A DNA stretch of 64,000 nt, from NCBI RefSeq assembly GCF_963662755.1, contig NZ_OY759725.1:1377781-1441780 (forward strand). The letters run 5' to 3'. Of the stretch, positions 9,406-19,103 are shown piece by piece. Position 1 is the stretch's first letter. Every line of letters begins with the position of its first letter. The notes under the pieces are model-generated. The model worked only from the letters and a program-made list of their open reading frames with translations, was not told the DNA's origin and did not search any database. A program made the position numbers and the translations under genes. This DNA is from an uncultured Sulfurimonas sp. Lineage in GTDB: Bacteria; Campylobacterota; Campylobacteria; Campylobacterales; Sulfurimonadaceae.

Positions 9406-10119
9406 ATGAAAATCAAAATATCAAGATATACAAAAGAACTAGAGAATACTCAAAGTATTTTGGAGTATGAAGTACAGATGCAAGATGCAACACTTTTGGA
9501 AGTCCTAAATGAGATAAAAACTACTCAAGATGCAACACTAACATACGCAAGTGGATGTAGAAGTAGTGTTTGTGGAAGTTGTTCTATGAGGGTTAATGGC
9601 AAAGAAGTTTTAGCCTGTGCATATAAAGTTCAAGATGGCGACTTAGTAGAACCTCTTAAAAATGTAAATGTTATAAGGGACTTAGTTGTAGACATGGATA
9701 AAGCTTACTCTTTTAACGCAAAATCAAAAGCATGGCAAAGCTCACTCTCTCCATCGATAAAACTAACTCAAGAAAATGAAAAGATAAATGAGCTTCAAAG
9801 TGATTGCATCCTTTGTGGTTCATGTTATAGTGCTTGTCCTGTTTATGCTGTAAATGAAGAGTTTAAAGGTCCTTTTTCACTAACAAGAGTTTGGAGATAT
9901 GTGAGTGATGTTAGAGAGACAGATGCGAGTCAAAAGATAGAGACTATTCAAACAGATGGCATCTGGGATTGTACTCTTTGTAACGAATGTACACTTGTTT
10001 GCCCTCAAAATATTTCAAGTAAAGCTGACATAGAAAAATTACGCTCAAAATCGGTTATGAGTGGATATAGTGATCCTAATTTTAGCGTGATGTCTTTTGA
10101 TGGAAGTCCTAGTTTTTAG
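9406..10119 (+). CDS. Succinate dehydrogenase/fumarate reductase-type iron-sulfur subunit
   Basis: A 237-residue Fe-S protein that would pass electrons to or from the flavoprotein just upstream. The N-terminal plant-ferredoxin domain has the [2Fe-2S] cysteines in SGCRSSVCGSCSMRVNG and VLAC. The C-terminal dicluster domain has CILCGSCYSACP and CTLCNECTLVCPQN, enough for two further clusters of the SdhB/FrdB kind. It is typical in length for SdhB and lacks the CCG domains of TfrB or SdhE-type anchors. No cytochrome b or SdhE gene follows, so the complex is either soluble or uses an anchor encoded elsewhere. Confidence 0.85.
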   Translation: MKIKISRYTKELENTQSILEYEVQMQDATLLEVLNEIKTTQDATLTYASGCRSSVCGSCSMRVNGKEVLACAYKVQDGDLVEPLKNVNVIRDLVVDMDKAYSFNAKSKAWQSSLSPSIKLTQENEKINELQSDCILCGSCYSACPVYAVNEEFKGPFSLTRVWRYVSDVRETDASQKIETIQTDGIWDCTLCNECTLVCPQNISSKADIEKLRSKSVMSGYSDPNFSVMSFDGSPSF

Positions 10120-10153
10120 CTAAAACACCACAATAACAAAATTTTAAATATGT

Positions 10154-10159
10154 TATAAT
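10154..10159 (+). promoter_or_regulatory. -10 box for yajQ
   Basis: TATAAT with start expected near 10166, 22 nt before the ATG. An AAAGG ribosome site lies at 10176-10180. Confidence 0.5.
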
Positions 10160-10187
10160 CTATGTTATTAATTTTAAAGGTGTGATA

Positions 10188-10685
10188 ATGGCTAAAGAGT
10201 ACTCATTTGATATAAGTGCAAAGATAGATATGCAAAATTTTAAAAATGCTATAAACTTGGTTGATAGAGAAGTTGCGAATCGTTATGACTTTAAAGGTAC
10301 AACTTATGAAGTTACTTTTAAAGAAAAAGAAAAATTATTGGTTTTAATAGCATCTAGTGATAACAAACTAGACGCTTTAAAAGATGTAGTTATTGCTAAG
10401 TTTTTAAAACAGGGTCTATCTTCAAAGGTTTTAGATGAGTTAAGAGTTGAAGACTCATCTGGTGGCAACAGAAAAGCAACTTATAAAGTTGTAGATTATA
10501 TAGAGTCAAAAGAAGCTAAAAAAATAACCGCTGAGATAAAAAAACTAAAACTTAAAGTAAATGCTCAAATCGAAGGTGATTCCATAAGAGTTAAGGGTGC
10601 TAAGCTTGATGATTTGCAAAAAGTTATAAAAGAGATTCGATCAGGTGAATGGGAAGCTCCATTGGTTTTTGAAAATATGAGATAA
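10188..10685 (+). CDS. yajQ: YajQ-family nucleotide-binding protein
   Basis: A 165-residue member of the YajQ/UPF0234 family, two ferredoxin-like domains with the hallmark start MAKEYSFDISAKIDMQNFKN and NRYDFKGT. Xanthomonas and Pseudomonas homologues bind cyclic di-GMP and act with transcription factors; E. coli YajQ binds other nucleotides. Given the many c-di-GMP proteins in this window, an effector role is plausible but inferred. ATG at 10188 is preferred over GTG at 10182 because AAAGG sits 7 nt before it and the protein then starts at the conserved MAKEYSFD. The next gene begins 10 bp after the stop, with its ribosome site overlapping the stop codon. Confidence 0.9.
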   Translation: MAKEYSFDISAKIDMQNFKNAINLVDREVANRYDFKGTTYEVTFKEKEKLLVLIASSDNKLDALKDVVIAKFLKQGLSSKVLDELRVEDSSGGNRKATYKVVDYIESKEAKKITAEIKKLKLKVNAQIEGDSIRVKGAKLDDLQKVIKEIRSGEWEAPLVFENMR

Positions 10686-10695
10686 AGGGTTATAA

Positions 10696-11367
10696 ATGTC
10701 TAAAATGAGTATATCAGATGCAGCACTAAAACTTGGAGTATCTAAAGAAGCTATTCACAATCGTATCAGAAGAGGCTCTTTGCAAAGTGTCATGGAAGAT
10801 GGAGTTAAATATGTAGTTTTAGGGCAAGGACTTGCATCTAGTGCTAATAAAGCATCCCCAAAGAGAACTGCTAACACTAAAGTGATATCTCATAATGATG
10901 ATAGATACTATAAACTACTTCAAGAGCAAAACGAAAAGCTTCAACAAAAGGTTGATAAGCTAGAGGTTGAAACCAAGACTTTAAGAGAACAAAAAGAGCA
11001 GATGCTAGTCCAAGAAAGAATCAGAATAGAGCAGATTTACAAGGATAAAGATGAGCAATTAAAAAATATTTTAAATGCAATATCGTCTAAATTTTTACCA
11101 AATACTTCCGCGGATGAAACGCTTGTAGAGAGCCAAGAGCTTGTTGAAGCTGAGATAGAAACTCAAGAAGACTACCTAGATGAACATATATCTTTAAAGA
11201 GCTATCTTAAAGATAAAAATTTTTCAGATAAAAAAATACGAAAAATAAAAGATAGATTTAAAAAGATGTCTAAAAAAGCAGTCAAAAAAGATGGAAGAAT
11301 CATAAGCATAGGTAAAAGGCTTTATATAAATCCTGTAAAATTTGACTATAGTGATTTAATCTATTAA
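10696..11367 (+). CDS. Helix-turn-helix/coiled-coil DNA-binding protein
   Basis: A 223-residue protein. Residues about 4-30 (SISDAALKLGVSKEAIHNRI) are an excisionase/MerR-like winged helix-turn-helix. Residues about 70-125 form a charged coiled coil (LLQEQNEKLQQKVDKLEVET). A third, Lys-rich helical region ends the protein (KKMSKKAVKKDGRIISIGKR). The architecture suggests an oligomeric DNA-binding protein, perhaps organisational rather than a classical regulator. It probably shares the yajQ transcript, since only 10 bp separate them. I recognise no characterised homologue. It meets the minus-strand DUF1538 gene tail to tail with a 12-bp gap. Confidence 0.7.
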   Translation: MSKMSISDAALKLGVSKEAIHNRIRRGSLQSVMEDGVKYVVLGQGLASSANKASPKRTANTKVISHNDDRYYKLLQEQNEKLQQKVDKLEVETKTLREQKEQMLVQERIRIEQIYKDKDEQLKNILNAISSKFLPNTSADETLVESQELVEAEIETQEDYLDEHISLKSYLKDKNFSDKKIRKIKDRFKKMSKKAVKKDGRIISIGKRLYINPVKFDYSDLIY

Positions 11368-11379
11368 AAAATAAATAGT

Positions 11380-13311
11380 TTATAAATCACTACTTTTTAA
11401 AGTTAGTCCTTTTAGATGCGAGATAGGGTAAGAGTAAGAGATACCATCTCCATGACCTATAATGTCTAGTTTATGCATAATGTTAAATATAATATCATCA
11501 ACTTTTTTAGTTGGTACTATAAACATAAGATTTACATCTGTTGGTTCACTATGAAGACGGTTGTAAAAATTATCCATCTCATTTAATCCCATTCCATGTG
11601 CATCCATAATAGTAACACCACCAGCACCTGCATCTCTAGCAGCTATAAGAGCTTTGTCTTGATTTTCTTTTGGGACTATAACATGAACAGCAGAAAAAGG
11701 CATTTTGTATGAGTGTCTTTTACCTGTTCCATGAATTTGGACGGTTGAGAGTCCCATATCGTTTGCTTGTTCTATGGCTTGAAGAAGCTCACCTTTATGC
11801 ATCTCTTCAAGTTCATGCTCACCTTTAACACCCATTCTATCTGTAATAATACCATAGAGCATAACTGTTAGCATCGGAAAGAGTGAAGCAAAAGCTATAA
11901 GACCAAAACCATCTATAAGAGGGTCGCGTCCTGGTATATTTGTAGCTAAACCAAGACCAAGTGCTGCAACTAAAGGAACAGTTACTGTTGAAGTTGTAAC
12001 TCCACCACTATCATAAGCTATGGGAACAATGTACTTTGGCGCCATAAATGTTAAAACAATAACAAAAATATATCCCACCATAATGTAATAAACTATCTCT
12101 CCACCAACAACGATGCGATAAGCACCCAAAGAGATACCAATAGCTACACCTAAGGCAACAAAGATGCGAAGTACGAAGTCATTTATCTTACCATCACTAA
12201 TCTCTTTTGCCTTTTTTGCAATGGCAGTTAGAGATGGCTCAGCCATAGTAGTTGAAAAACCTATAAGAAAGCCAAAAGAGTAGATGATGAAATTGTTATC
12301 ATATTGGGTTAACTCAAAAGCCATAGTCTCACCAACTGAGAATAGACCCATCTCTAAACCAACGATGAAAGCATCTAAACCTATAATAACAAGACCAAAA
12401 CCTATGATGACTTCTTTTAAGTTATCTATAGGTTTTTTTAAGATTGCGTATTGGAAAAAAACTATAACAGCTAATATAGGAACAACATCTATAACAACAC
12501 CAATAAGACCTTTTAATATATCTAAAATTTTAAAATCAAATGCAGCAGGTGTTGTTGTTTTAGCTACTTCTACTATTGGAGCAACAACAGAAGCACTTGC
12601 ATCTACAAACTCATATACTACGATGCCATAAAACTGTACAAATATCATAGGAGTTAGAGATGCAAAAGCGATAAGACCAAAACCGTCTAAAACAGGGTTT
12701 CTCCCTTTGATAGTAGATGCCAAACCTATACCAAGAGCAGCAACAAGAGGAACAGTTACAGTTGATGTTGTAACTCCACCTAAGTCATATGCAAGACCTA
12801 CAATCTCTTGAGGTGAAAAGGCTGTAGCAGCTACAACCATGATATAACCAGCAATGATGTAGTAGTGAATTGGATGACCTTTTATAATCCTCCAAACACC
12901 TAAAACAATAGCAAAACCAACAGAAAATGCAACAACCATTCTAAGTGTAGTAGCATCTATTCTTCCATTGCTAATACTAGCTGCTTTTTGTGCGATAACT
13001 ATAAGAGCAGGTTCCGCTACTGTAGTACCAAAACCTATCATAAAGGCAAAAAGAACTATCCATTTTGTAGAGCCTTTTCTTGCAAACTCACTAGCAAGAC
13101 CCTCTCCAACAGGAAAGATTCCAACCTCAAGACCAAGAAGAAAAACAGCAAGACCAACACCAACAATAGCAAGTCCAATTGTAGTGCTTAACCAGTTTTC
13201 TGGTACAGTTTGAATAATTGCTAGTTGAAAAAACATAATAACAAGTATAATTGGAAGTAAGTCCCTAAAAGACTCTTTTAATAGTTTCAAAAATGAAGCA
13301 ATGCTTAACAC
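11380..13311 (-). CDS. Duplicated DUF1538 membrane protein with C-terminal P-II-like domain
   Basis: A 643-residue polytopic membrane protein made of two homologous DUF1538 halves. The same motifs recur in each half: [11 protein letters not shown] / [31 protein letters not shown] / [20 protein letters not shown], and [11 protein letters not shown] twice. This fits an inverted- or tandem-repeat transporter fold. The last 110 residues ([54 protein letters not shown]) look like a P-II signalling domain. Function is unknown; a nucleotide-gated transporter is a reasonable inference. It starts with GTG at 13311, 5 nt after AAAGGG. It lies 45 bp downstream of the sensor operon on the same strand and may be cotranscribed. 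Confidence 0.75.
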   Translation of the reverse strand: MLSIASFLKLLKESFRDLLPIILVIMFFQLAIIQTVPENWLSTTIGLAIVGVGLAVFLLGLEVGIFPVGEGLASEFARKGSTKWIVLFAFMIGFGTTVAEPALIVIAQKAASISNGRIDATTLRMVVAFSVGFAIVLGVWRIIKGHPIHYYIIAGYIMVVAATAFSPQEIVGLAYDLGGVTTSTVTVPLVAALGIGLASTIKGRNPVLDGFGLIAFASLTPMIFVQFYGIVVYEFVDASASVVAPIVEVAKTTTPAAFDFKILDILKGLIGVVIDVVPILAVIVFFQYAILKKPIDNLKEVIIGFGLVIIGLDAFIVGLEMGLFSVGETMAFELTQYDNNFIIYSFGFLIGFSTTMAEPSLTAIAKKAKEISDGKINDFVLRIFVALGVAIGISLGAYRIVVGGEIVYYIMVGYIFVIVLTFMAPKYIVPIAYDSGGVTTSTVTVPLVAALGLGLATNIPGRDPLIDGFGLIAFASLFPMLTVMLYGIITDRMGVKGEHELEEMHKGELLQAIEQANDMGLSTVQIHGTGKRHSYKMPFSAVHVIVPKENQDKALIAARDAGAGGVTIMDAHGMGLNEMDNFYNRLHSEPTDVNLMFIVPTKKVDDIIFNIMHKLDIIGHGDGISYSYPISHLKGLTLKSSDL

Positions 13312-13356
13312 TTAAACCCTTTATAAAAATTAAAATATAACAATATCTAAAACTTA

Positions 13357-15186
13357 TTAAAATCTAAGTGAAATATAAAAACAAGCACCTTTACCTAGTT
13401 CACTTTCAACCCAGATGTTACCATCATGAAGCTCTGTTATGATTTTTTTTGTTATAGCTAATCCAAGTCCTGTTCCCTTGGCTGCATTGTTATGAGCATT
13501 TTCACCTTGTTTAAAAGGAGTAAATAGAGTTTCTATCTCTTCTTTAGAGATGCCCTCTCCATTGTCACAGATACCAAACACATTTTTAGAGTTCTCTTTT
13601 TTGTGAGTAATTTCAATCCTACCATTTTGTTTACTAAATTTAACAGCATTAGAGAGAAGGTTTATGAGAGCTTGTTTTAAGAGTTGTCTATCTGCATAAA
13701 TATTTTCATCTTTATCTATCTCAAACATATTTACTGTAATATCTTTTTTATCAATGTCTGTTTCTAACATTATAAGAACTTCTTCAAACAGGGCTTTGAT
13801 GTTAACATCAGTTGGATGAGCTATCATCTCATTTTCATCCATTTTTGAAAAATCGAGTATTGAGTTTACAAGAGAAAGCAGGTTTTGTCCTGATATATTG
13901 ATTTTTTCAACATAGTCTCTATCTTTATCTTCGAGAGTCTTTCTTCTTTGAAGTATTTGTGAAAAACCAATAATTGCATTTAGAGGGGTTCTTAATTCAT
14001 GTGACATATTTGCTAAAAAACGCCCCTTTGATTTTTCTGCTTTTGTCGCCTCTTTGAGAGCTAGATGCAGATTTGTAGTGTCATATCTAATGGCTAAAAA
14101 CTCAACTATATTTTCTTTTTCATCGAGTATAGGTACAATAGTTGCAAATACATAGTAGTCTCTAGCATCTTTTGCCCTATTTTTTATATCTCCTTGCCAT
14201 ACTTGTTTATTTAGAATTTTTTCCCACATCTCTTTAAATACTTCTTTTGGAGTGTCTGGATGTCTTACAATTGAGTGAGGTTTTCCAAGAAGTTCCTCTT
14301 TTGAATAACCTGATATTTTTGTAAAGGCATCGTTAACATAAGTAATTTTGCCTCTTTTATCAGCTTTACTAACTATAGCACCCATATCAACAGCTCTTTT
14401 ATATTCAGAGAGAATTTTGTCTTTATGGCTATATTTTTCTTGTAGATCTATGTTTTTGTTTTGAAGTTTCTTGTTTTTAAAATACGTTATGAACATATAG
14501 TAAATAGTTAAAATCATAAAGTTCAAAAGTATAAATAAGATGATGTATTTAGTAAGTGTATTTATAGAGTTTTCAGATGTTGAAAGAGGAAGTGTAACTT
14601 CTATAACACCTCTAACATCCCCAAGATTCCATGTGGTTTTTGGAGTGTCTGGATGATTGTTATGGCAACTAACACAAGCTTCTTTAGATAAAAAATCAGC
14701 AAAAGCAGTTCTATATACATGTTTACCTTTGATTGTATCTTCTCTTGAATAAGCTTTATCTGGGTTTGCTAATATATATCTTAAAGACTCTTTTTGAAAA
14801 TCATCCAAAACTCTTTTGTTTCTGTTTGGAAAAGGAAAATCACTGTACACAAGCACGCTCATATCTGCTTTTGAAGTAAAAAGTTCAGCCAAATCATGAA
14901 CTACTGTAGCAGGAAGCGGAATGGTGTCATCATGACCTTTATGGTCGAAGTTTATTTTTAAATCTGTATTTGCTTTTACTTTAGTAAGAATATCATCTGT
15001 GTAGTAAGCTCTAAAAGTTCTTATATAGTTGGCAAATCTTTGTGCTTCATAAAATGCATCTTTTTTATCTTGTTCTTTTGAAAGAGTTGGAACGAGATAA
15101 AAAAGTCCTAAAAGCATAACTGAAGTGATTATAACTATTGGACCTATCATACTCTCTTTAAATGTTTTTTTTAAAAAATCATTCAC
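13357..15186 (-). CDS. Sensor histidine kinase: DUF3365-type heme-c sensor, PAS, HisKA, HATPase
   Basis: A 609-residue membrane sensor. An N-terminal helix (GPIVIITSVMLLGLFYLVP) is followed by a periplasmic domain with a c-type heme site, ACVSCHNNHPDTP, as in DUF3365/Tll0287-type redox sensors. A second helix follows (YIILFILLNFMILTIYYMFI), then a PAS domain (ITYVNDAFTKISGYSKEELL) of the Aer type. The kinase core has FLANMSHELRTPLNAI and the N, G1 and G2 boxes (NLLSNAVKF, DNGEGISKE, GTGLGLAI). It is the last of a four-gene operon, overlapping the globin kinase by 8 bp. Heme on the outside and PAS on the inside suggest redox or oxygen/NO input. Confidence 0.85.
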   Translation of the reverse strand: MNDFLKKTFKESMIGPIVIITSVMLLGLFYLVPTLSKEQDKKDAFYEAQRFANYIRTFRAYYTDDILTKVKANTDLKINFDHKGHDDTIPLPATVVHDLAELFTSKADMSVLVYSDFPFPNRNKRVLDDFQKESLRYILANPDKAYSREDTIKGKHVYRTAFADFLSKEACVSCHNNHPDTPKTTWNLGDVRGVIEVTLPLSTSENSINTLTKYIILFILLNFMILTIYYMFITYFKNKKLQNKNIDLQEKYSHKDKILSEYKRAVDMGAIVSKADKRGKITYVNDAFTKISGYSKEELLGKPHSIVRHPDTPKEVFKEMWEKILNKQVWQGDIKNRAKDARDYYVFATIVPILDEKENIVEFLAIRYDTTNLHLALKEATKAEKSKGRFLANMSHELRTPLNAIIGFSQILQRRKTLEDKDRDYVEKINISGQNLLSLVNSILDFSKMDENEMIAHPTDVNIKALFEEVLIMLETDIDKKDITVNMFEIDKDENIYADRQLLKQALINLLSNAVKFSKQNGRIEITHKKENSKNVFGICDNGEGISKEEIETLFTPFKQGENAHNNAAKGTGLGLAITKKIITELHDGNIWVESELGKGACFYISLRF

Positions 15187-17506
15187 TGTAAGCTTCGCCT
15201 TTTATAGATGCACAGATTTCATCTATATTGTTTTTATTTATTATACACTCTAGATTTGTAGAGCCAGAAAGAGAAGATGAGATATGTATTTCATCTTCAG
15301 CAGATATAACTACAGTTGGTATCTCTATGGCTTCTTTTTCCATAAAATCCAAAACTTCTGAGCTTATCCCATCTGTTAGAAAAAAATCTAAGATTAAAAA
15401 GTCATATCTATTTTTTGAAAGTAAATCTTTTGCTTTGTTTACCGTATCTGTAAAAGTTATGTTTAAAATATTTTTAAGATGCTCAGATAATATTTTTTGA
15501 TAACTTGTAGAATCTTCTACAATAAGTATATGTTTAGCATCTTGTGGAGCTTGAGTTATAGAATATGTATGAGACTCTATCATCGGTGTTGGCATATTTA
15601 CAAAAAAACTACTTCCTTCTCCAAGTTTACTCTCAACCCATAAACTTCCCTTATGCAACTCTTCAACTATTTTTTTACTTATCATAAGTCCAAGTCCTGT
15701 GCCTTGTTGAAACTTTTGATAATCATTGTCAACTTGAGAAAAAGCTTGAAAAAGTTTAGACATAGATTCTTTTGAGAGACCTATACCATTATCTTTCACT
15801 TCAAATTCATACATATGTTTGTTTGCATCGTATATTATGCTTAGGCTTACCCCTCCACCATCTTTAGTAAACTTTATAGCGTTAGTTAGTAAATTTATAA
15901 GAACTTGTTTAAAAAGTTTAGCATCTATGTATAAGTTAAGTGAAACAATATTTGGCATCTTTAACTCTATGTTTTTCTTTAAAGCAAGAGGTTCTATGAT
16001 GGTTGTTACTTCGTTAAGTACATTTGAAATATTGCTAAGCTTAGGATTAAACTGCATCTTTCCTGCTTCAAGTTTGGCAAAATCAAGTATAGTATTTACT
16101 AAATCTAGTAAATTTTTTCCTGCGATATTGATTTTTTCTACATAGTTTTTTATTCCCTCAGGAGTATCTTTTTTCATCATAATGATTTGTGAAAATCCTG
16201 TGATTGCATTTAGCGGAGTTCTAAGTTCATGTGACATATTTGCTAAAAACATATCTTTTGATTTGTTTGCATTTTCTGCTTTATCTGCAAAAGAGATAAG
16301 TGAAGATTCCCTCTCTCTAGCAGAAAATTGGATATCAAGTATTTCCAATAAAATACTTGCCATATCCCGAACATAATCATTGTTTTGATTTTCTTTTAGC
16401 TTGATTCCAATATATATGTTACTAGCATTATGTCTTAACATTTTTTTTATATGGTAAGTCTTATCAGCCTCTGTTTGAAAATTTATATAGATGTCATCTA
16501 TGGCCCATTGAAACTCGTTAAAAGTATCTTGGAGTATTGTTTCAAACATTTCATCAAATTTATTGTAAATCTCTTTTTTGTAAAAAAGTTCTGTAATATT
16601 TTTTATAGATTTTATCCCAGAATTTAGAGCGATATGTCCATCTTCAAGAGATTTCTCTAAAGAAGCATCTAGTAGTTCTTTTAACTTTTTGGTTACAGAT
16701 ACAATATTGTCTTTACAATTGTGCATCTCTTCTATGTTTTTAGATGAACTAGCTGTTTTAAATTTCACAAAATTATTATGCCACTCATTATGAAGTTCAG
16801 TAATATTTACTATATTTAGTCCTAGTATATAGTCGTATTTTTTATCACTTGAGAGTGTATGCAAAACCTTCCCAAATGAACACTTATTTGCTTTTTCTTC
16901 TATATCTTTAATCTCTTTAAAATCATTTTTGGAGCTTAAGGAAGATTCGATTTTTTGCATATTATGTTTATGAAATTGAAAAGCCAGATATAGCTCATTT
17001 TGAGCATTAAAACCTTTTAAATTTTGTATGGAATCTGTATATATTTTTTCCTTTTGTATGTAGTATCCATCATTCATAACATGCTCTACAAATCTTAAAA
17101 TTTTTGAAATAAGAGTTCTGTGTTCACGCACAAGTTCATTTACTTTAGAGAGTTTGGTTAAAATTTTACCTATTGCTAAAAAGCCATGACTAACTTTTGC
17201 AGGGTCTAGTTTTATAGAAAAATGTATAGAACCTATGTAGTGAATTCTTTTTATGTATTCTTCATCTATGGGAGCAGTTAGAACAAAAGCTATAAATTCT
17301 TTGATATTTTTTACCAACCTAGATGCATCTGTATGAGCTAAATAAATGGATAGTTTAGGGTTTACTAGAAGATAGTTTTTAGTAAAATCATCTACTATAA
17401 TATTTGATATAGAGTGTGAAAACTCATTAAAAGCAGATCTTGATTCAATATCATCTTTAGAGATAAAAAAATTGTTTAAAAGATCATCTATCTGTGCTTG
17501 TGTCAT
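15179..17506 (-). CDS. Globin-coupled hybrid histidine kinase
   Basis: A 775-residue soluble protein. Residues about 1-160 are a globin-coupled-sensor (protoglobin) domain, with the signature YIGSIHFSIKLDPAKVSHGF. His95 in IGSIH is the expected proximal heme ligand. A middle region (about 170-400) has no family I recognise. The kinase core follows (MFLANMSHELRTPLNAITG; NLLTNAIKF; DNGIGLSKE; GTGLGLMISKK). A C-terminal receiver starts at HILIVEDSTSYQK, with the phospho-acceptor Asp in FLILDFFLTDG. It would bind O2, CO or NO and pass phosphate to its own receiver and perhaps to the adjacent single-domain receiver. The start ATG at 17506 lies 8 bp after the preceding gene. Confidence 0.85.
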   Translation of the reverse strand: MTQAQIDDLLNNFFISKDDIESRSAFNEFSHSISNIIVDDFTKNYLLVNPKLSIYLAHTDASRLVKNIKEFIAFVLTAPIDEEYIKRIHYIGSIHFSIKLDPAKVSHGFLAIGKILTKLSKVNELVREHRTLISKILRFVEHVMNDGYYIQKEKIYTDSIQNLKGFNAQNELYLAFQFHKHNMQKIESSLSSKNDFKEIKDIEEKANKCSFGKVLHTLSSDKKYDYILGLNIVNITELHNEWHNNFVKFKTASSSKNIEEMHNCKDNIVSVTKKLKELLDASLEKSLEDGHIALNSGIKSIKNITELFYKKEIYNKFDEMFETILQDTFNEFQWAIDDIYINFQTEADKTYHIKKMLRHNASNIYIGIKLKENQNNDYVRDMASILLEILDIQFSARERESSLISFADKAENANKSKDMFLANMSHELRTPLNAITGFSQIIMMKKDTPEGIKNYVEKINIAGKNLLDLVNTILDFAKLEAGKMQFNPKLSNISNVLNEVTTIIEPLALKKNIELKMPNIVSLNLYIDAKLFKQVLINLLTNAIKFTKDGGGVSLSIIYDANKHMYEFEVKDNGIGLSKESMSKLFQAFSQVDNDYQKFQQGTGLGLMISKKIVEELHKGSLWVESKLGEGSSFFVNMPTPMIESHTYSITQAPQDAKHILIVEDSTSYQKILSEHLKNILNITFTDTVNKAKDLLSKNRYDFLILDFFLTDGISSEVLDFMEKEAIEIPTVVISAEDEIHISSSLSGSTNLECIINKNNIDEICASIKGEAYSE

Positions 17507-17514
17507 AACTAGCC

Positions 17515-17871
17515 TTATGTGTATTTTTTGACTATGATTTCTAATGCATCCATATCTATGGGTTTAGATATGTAGTTATCAAATCCATGCATAAGCATCT
17601 TCTCTTTGTCCCCACTCACTGCAAGGGCAGTTACAGCGATAATAGGTTTTTTATAATTATGTTTATCTCTTAAAATATCATGAAGTTCATAACCGCTTGT
17701 GATGGGCATATCTATATCACTGAGAATTAAATCATAAGTTGATAAATCAAGATTTAAAACTTCCTCAGCACTTTGATAAGTCTCTACCTCTATATCTTCA
17801 AAGAGTATCTCCATCATGTCTTTTAAAACAAGTCTGTTTAGTTCATTGTCATCAACAAAGAGTATTTTCAT
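17515..17871 (-). CDS. Single-domain response regulator (CheY-like receiver)
   Basis: A 118-residue stand-alone receiver. Visible are the acidic pair in ILFVDDNELNR, the phospho-acceptor Asp in LILSDIDMPITSG, the switch Thr in AVTALAV and the Lys in YISKPIDMDAL. With no output domain it would act by protein contact or as a phosphate shuttle. It overlaps the HD-GYP gene upstream by 4 bp and precedes the globin kinase by 8 bp. Partner kinases are therefore probably the two encoded downstream. The order resembles a phosphorelay in which this receiver links kinases to the HD-GYP output. Confidence 0.85.
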   Translation of the reverse strand: MKILFVDDNELNRLVLKDMMEILFEDIEVETYQSAEEVLNLDLSTYDLILSDIDMPITSGYELHDILRDKHNYKKPIIAVTALAVSGDKEKMLMHGFDNYISKPIDMDALEIIVKKYT

Positions 17872-18971
17872 CGTCTCTCCTCAAAGGATTCTATTTCACA
17901 CGGTTCTTCTTCATCTTGATATTTATCTTTTATCTCTAAAAATTCATCAAGATTGTTTAAAAATAGTTCAATAAGATGTGGATCAAAATGAGTACCTGCA
18001 TCTTTAGTCATGATATTTAGAACCTTATCTAGTTTCATAGGTTCTTTGTAGCATCTCTTTGAGCTAAGTGCATCAAATACATCCGCTATTGTTATTATTC
18101 TTGCATAAAGATGAATTTCTTCTGCTTTTAAAGCATTTGGATAACCGGTTCCATCCCATTTTTCATGATGCTGTAAGGCTATGATTCGACCTGCATTTAT
18201 AACAGGAAATCTTTGAGCACCATCTAGCATCTTAGCCCCTATGATTGAGTGTTGTTTCATTATTTCAAATTCGTGAGGCTCAAATCTTCCAGGTTTTAAA
18301 AGAATACTATCAGGAATACCAACTTTTCCTATGTCATGAAGAGGTGCTGCATATAAAACAAGTTCACACTCTTCTTCATCAAGACCATATAATCGAGCTA
18401 ATATTTGTGAATAAAGACTCATTCTTTTTATGTGTCCGCCAGTCTCTAAGTCTCTAAACTCACTAGCACGACCCAATCTAATAGATATCTCATACTCAGT
18501 CTCTTTTGAGAGAGCAAGTGCTTCTTGAAGCTCAATGGTTCTAAGTCTTACTTGTTCTTCTAGTATGGCAGCTTGATTTGTTATCTGCTCATGGTAACGG
18601 TTGAGTTTTGCATAGTTTATGGTTCTAGCCACTAAAACTTCAATATCATAAGGTTTTGCTATAAAATCACTAGCTCCAAGTTTTAAAGCTTCAGCCTCTT
18701 TCTCTGCATTTGCGGTTACCATCAAAATAGGGAGTTGTTTTAGCTTTGGATTTTGTTTGATGATTTTAAGAGCTTCTAAACCATCCATTTCAGGCATTCT
18801 GATATCTAGTAAGACTACATTAAATTTTTTTTCTTCCAAATACTCAAGAGCTTCTTTTGCATCTGTAGCATTTGTGATTTCAATGTTTGTATAGTCCATA
18901 AAAGCAGCTTCTATTATGTCAAGGTTATATGGTTCATCATCTACGGCAAGAACTGTGAAATTTTCTAACAT
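17868..18971 (-). CDS. Response regulator with HD-GYP c-di-GMP phosphodiesterase domain
   Basis: A 367-residue RpfG-like protein. The receiver (about 5-125) has VDDEPYN, the phospho Asp in VVLLDIRMPEMDG and Lys in FIAKPYD. A short coiled coil leads to the HD-GYP domain (about 165-345) with LHDIGKVGIPDSILLKPG, HSIIGAKML and QHHEKWDGTGYPNAL. The HD and GYP residues are intact, so active hydrolysis of cyclic di-GMP is expected. It heads the operon feeding from the two kinases downstream, so gas or redox signals would lower c-di-GMP and shift motility/attachment. The ATG follows a GGAG ribosome site. Confidence 0.9.
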   Translation of the reverse strand: MLENFTVLAVDDEPYNLDIIEAAFMDYTNIEITNATDAKEALEYLEEKKFNVVLLDIRMPEMDGLEALKIIKQNPKLKQLPILMVTANAEKEAEALKLGASDFIAKPYDIEVLVARTINYAKLNRYHEQITNQAAILEEQVRLRTIELQEALALSKETEYEISIRLGRASEFRDLETGGHIKRMSLYSQILARLYGLDEEECELVLYAAPLHDIGKVGIPDSILLKPGRFEPHEFEIMKQHSIIGAKMLDGAQRFPVINAGRIIALQHHEKWDGTGYPNALKAEEIHLYARIITIADVFDALSSKRCYKEPMKLDKVLNIMTKDAGTHFDPHLIELFLNNLDEFLEIKDKYQDEEEPCEIESFEERR

Positions 18972-19103
18972 ATTGTCTCCATAAAATATACTTTTAATTA
19001 TTTTACATAATAGTTACTATACTTTAGCTTATCTTAGCGGATTTGTTTTTATAGTAGATTTAGTATCATCAAGGTAAAATCACACTCTTCAAAGTAAATA
19101 GAT

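Noticed and set aside
12284..13213. Plus-strand open frames within the DUF1538 gene
   Set aside because: Antisense shadows of a long repeat-bearing membrane protein; no start signals.
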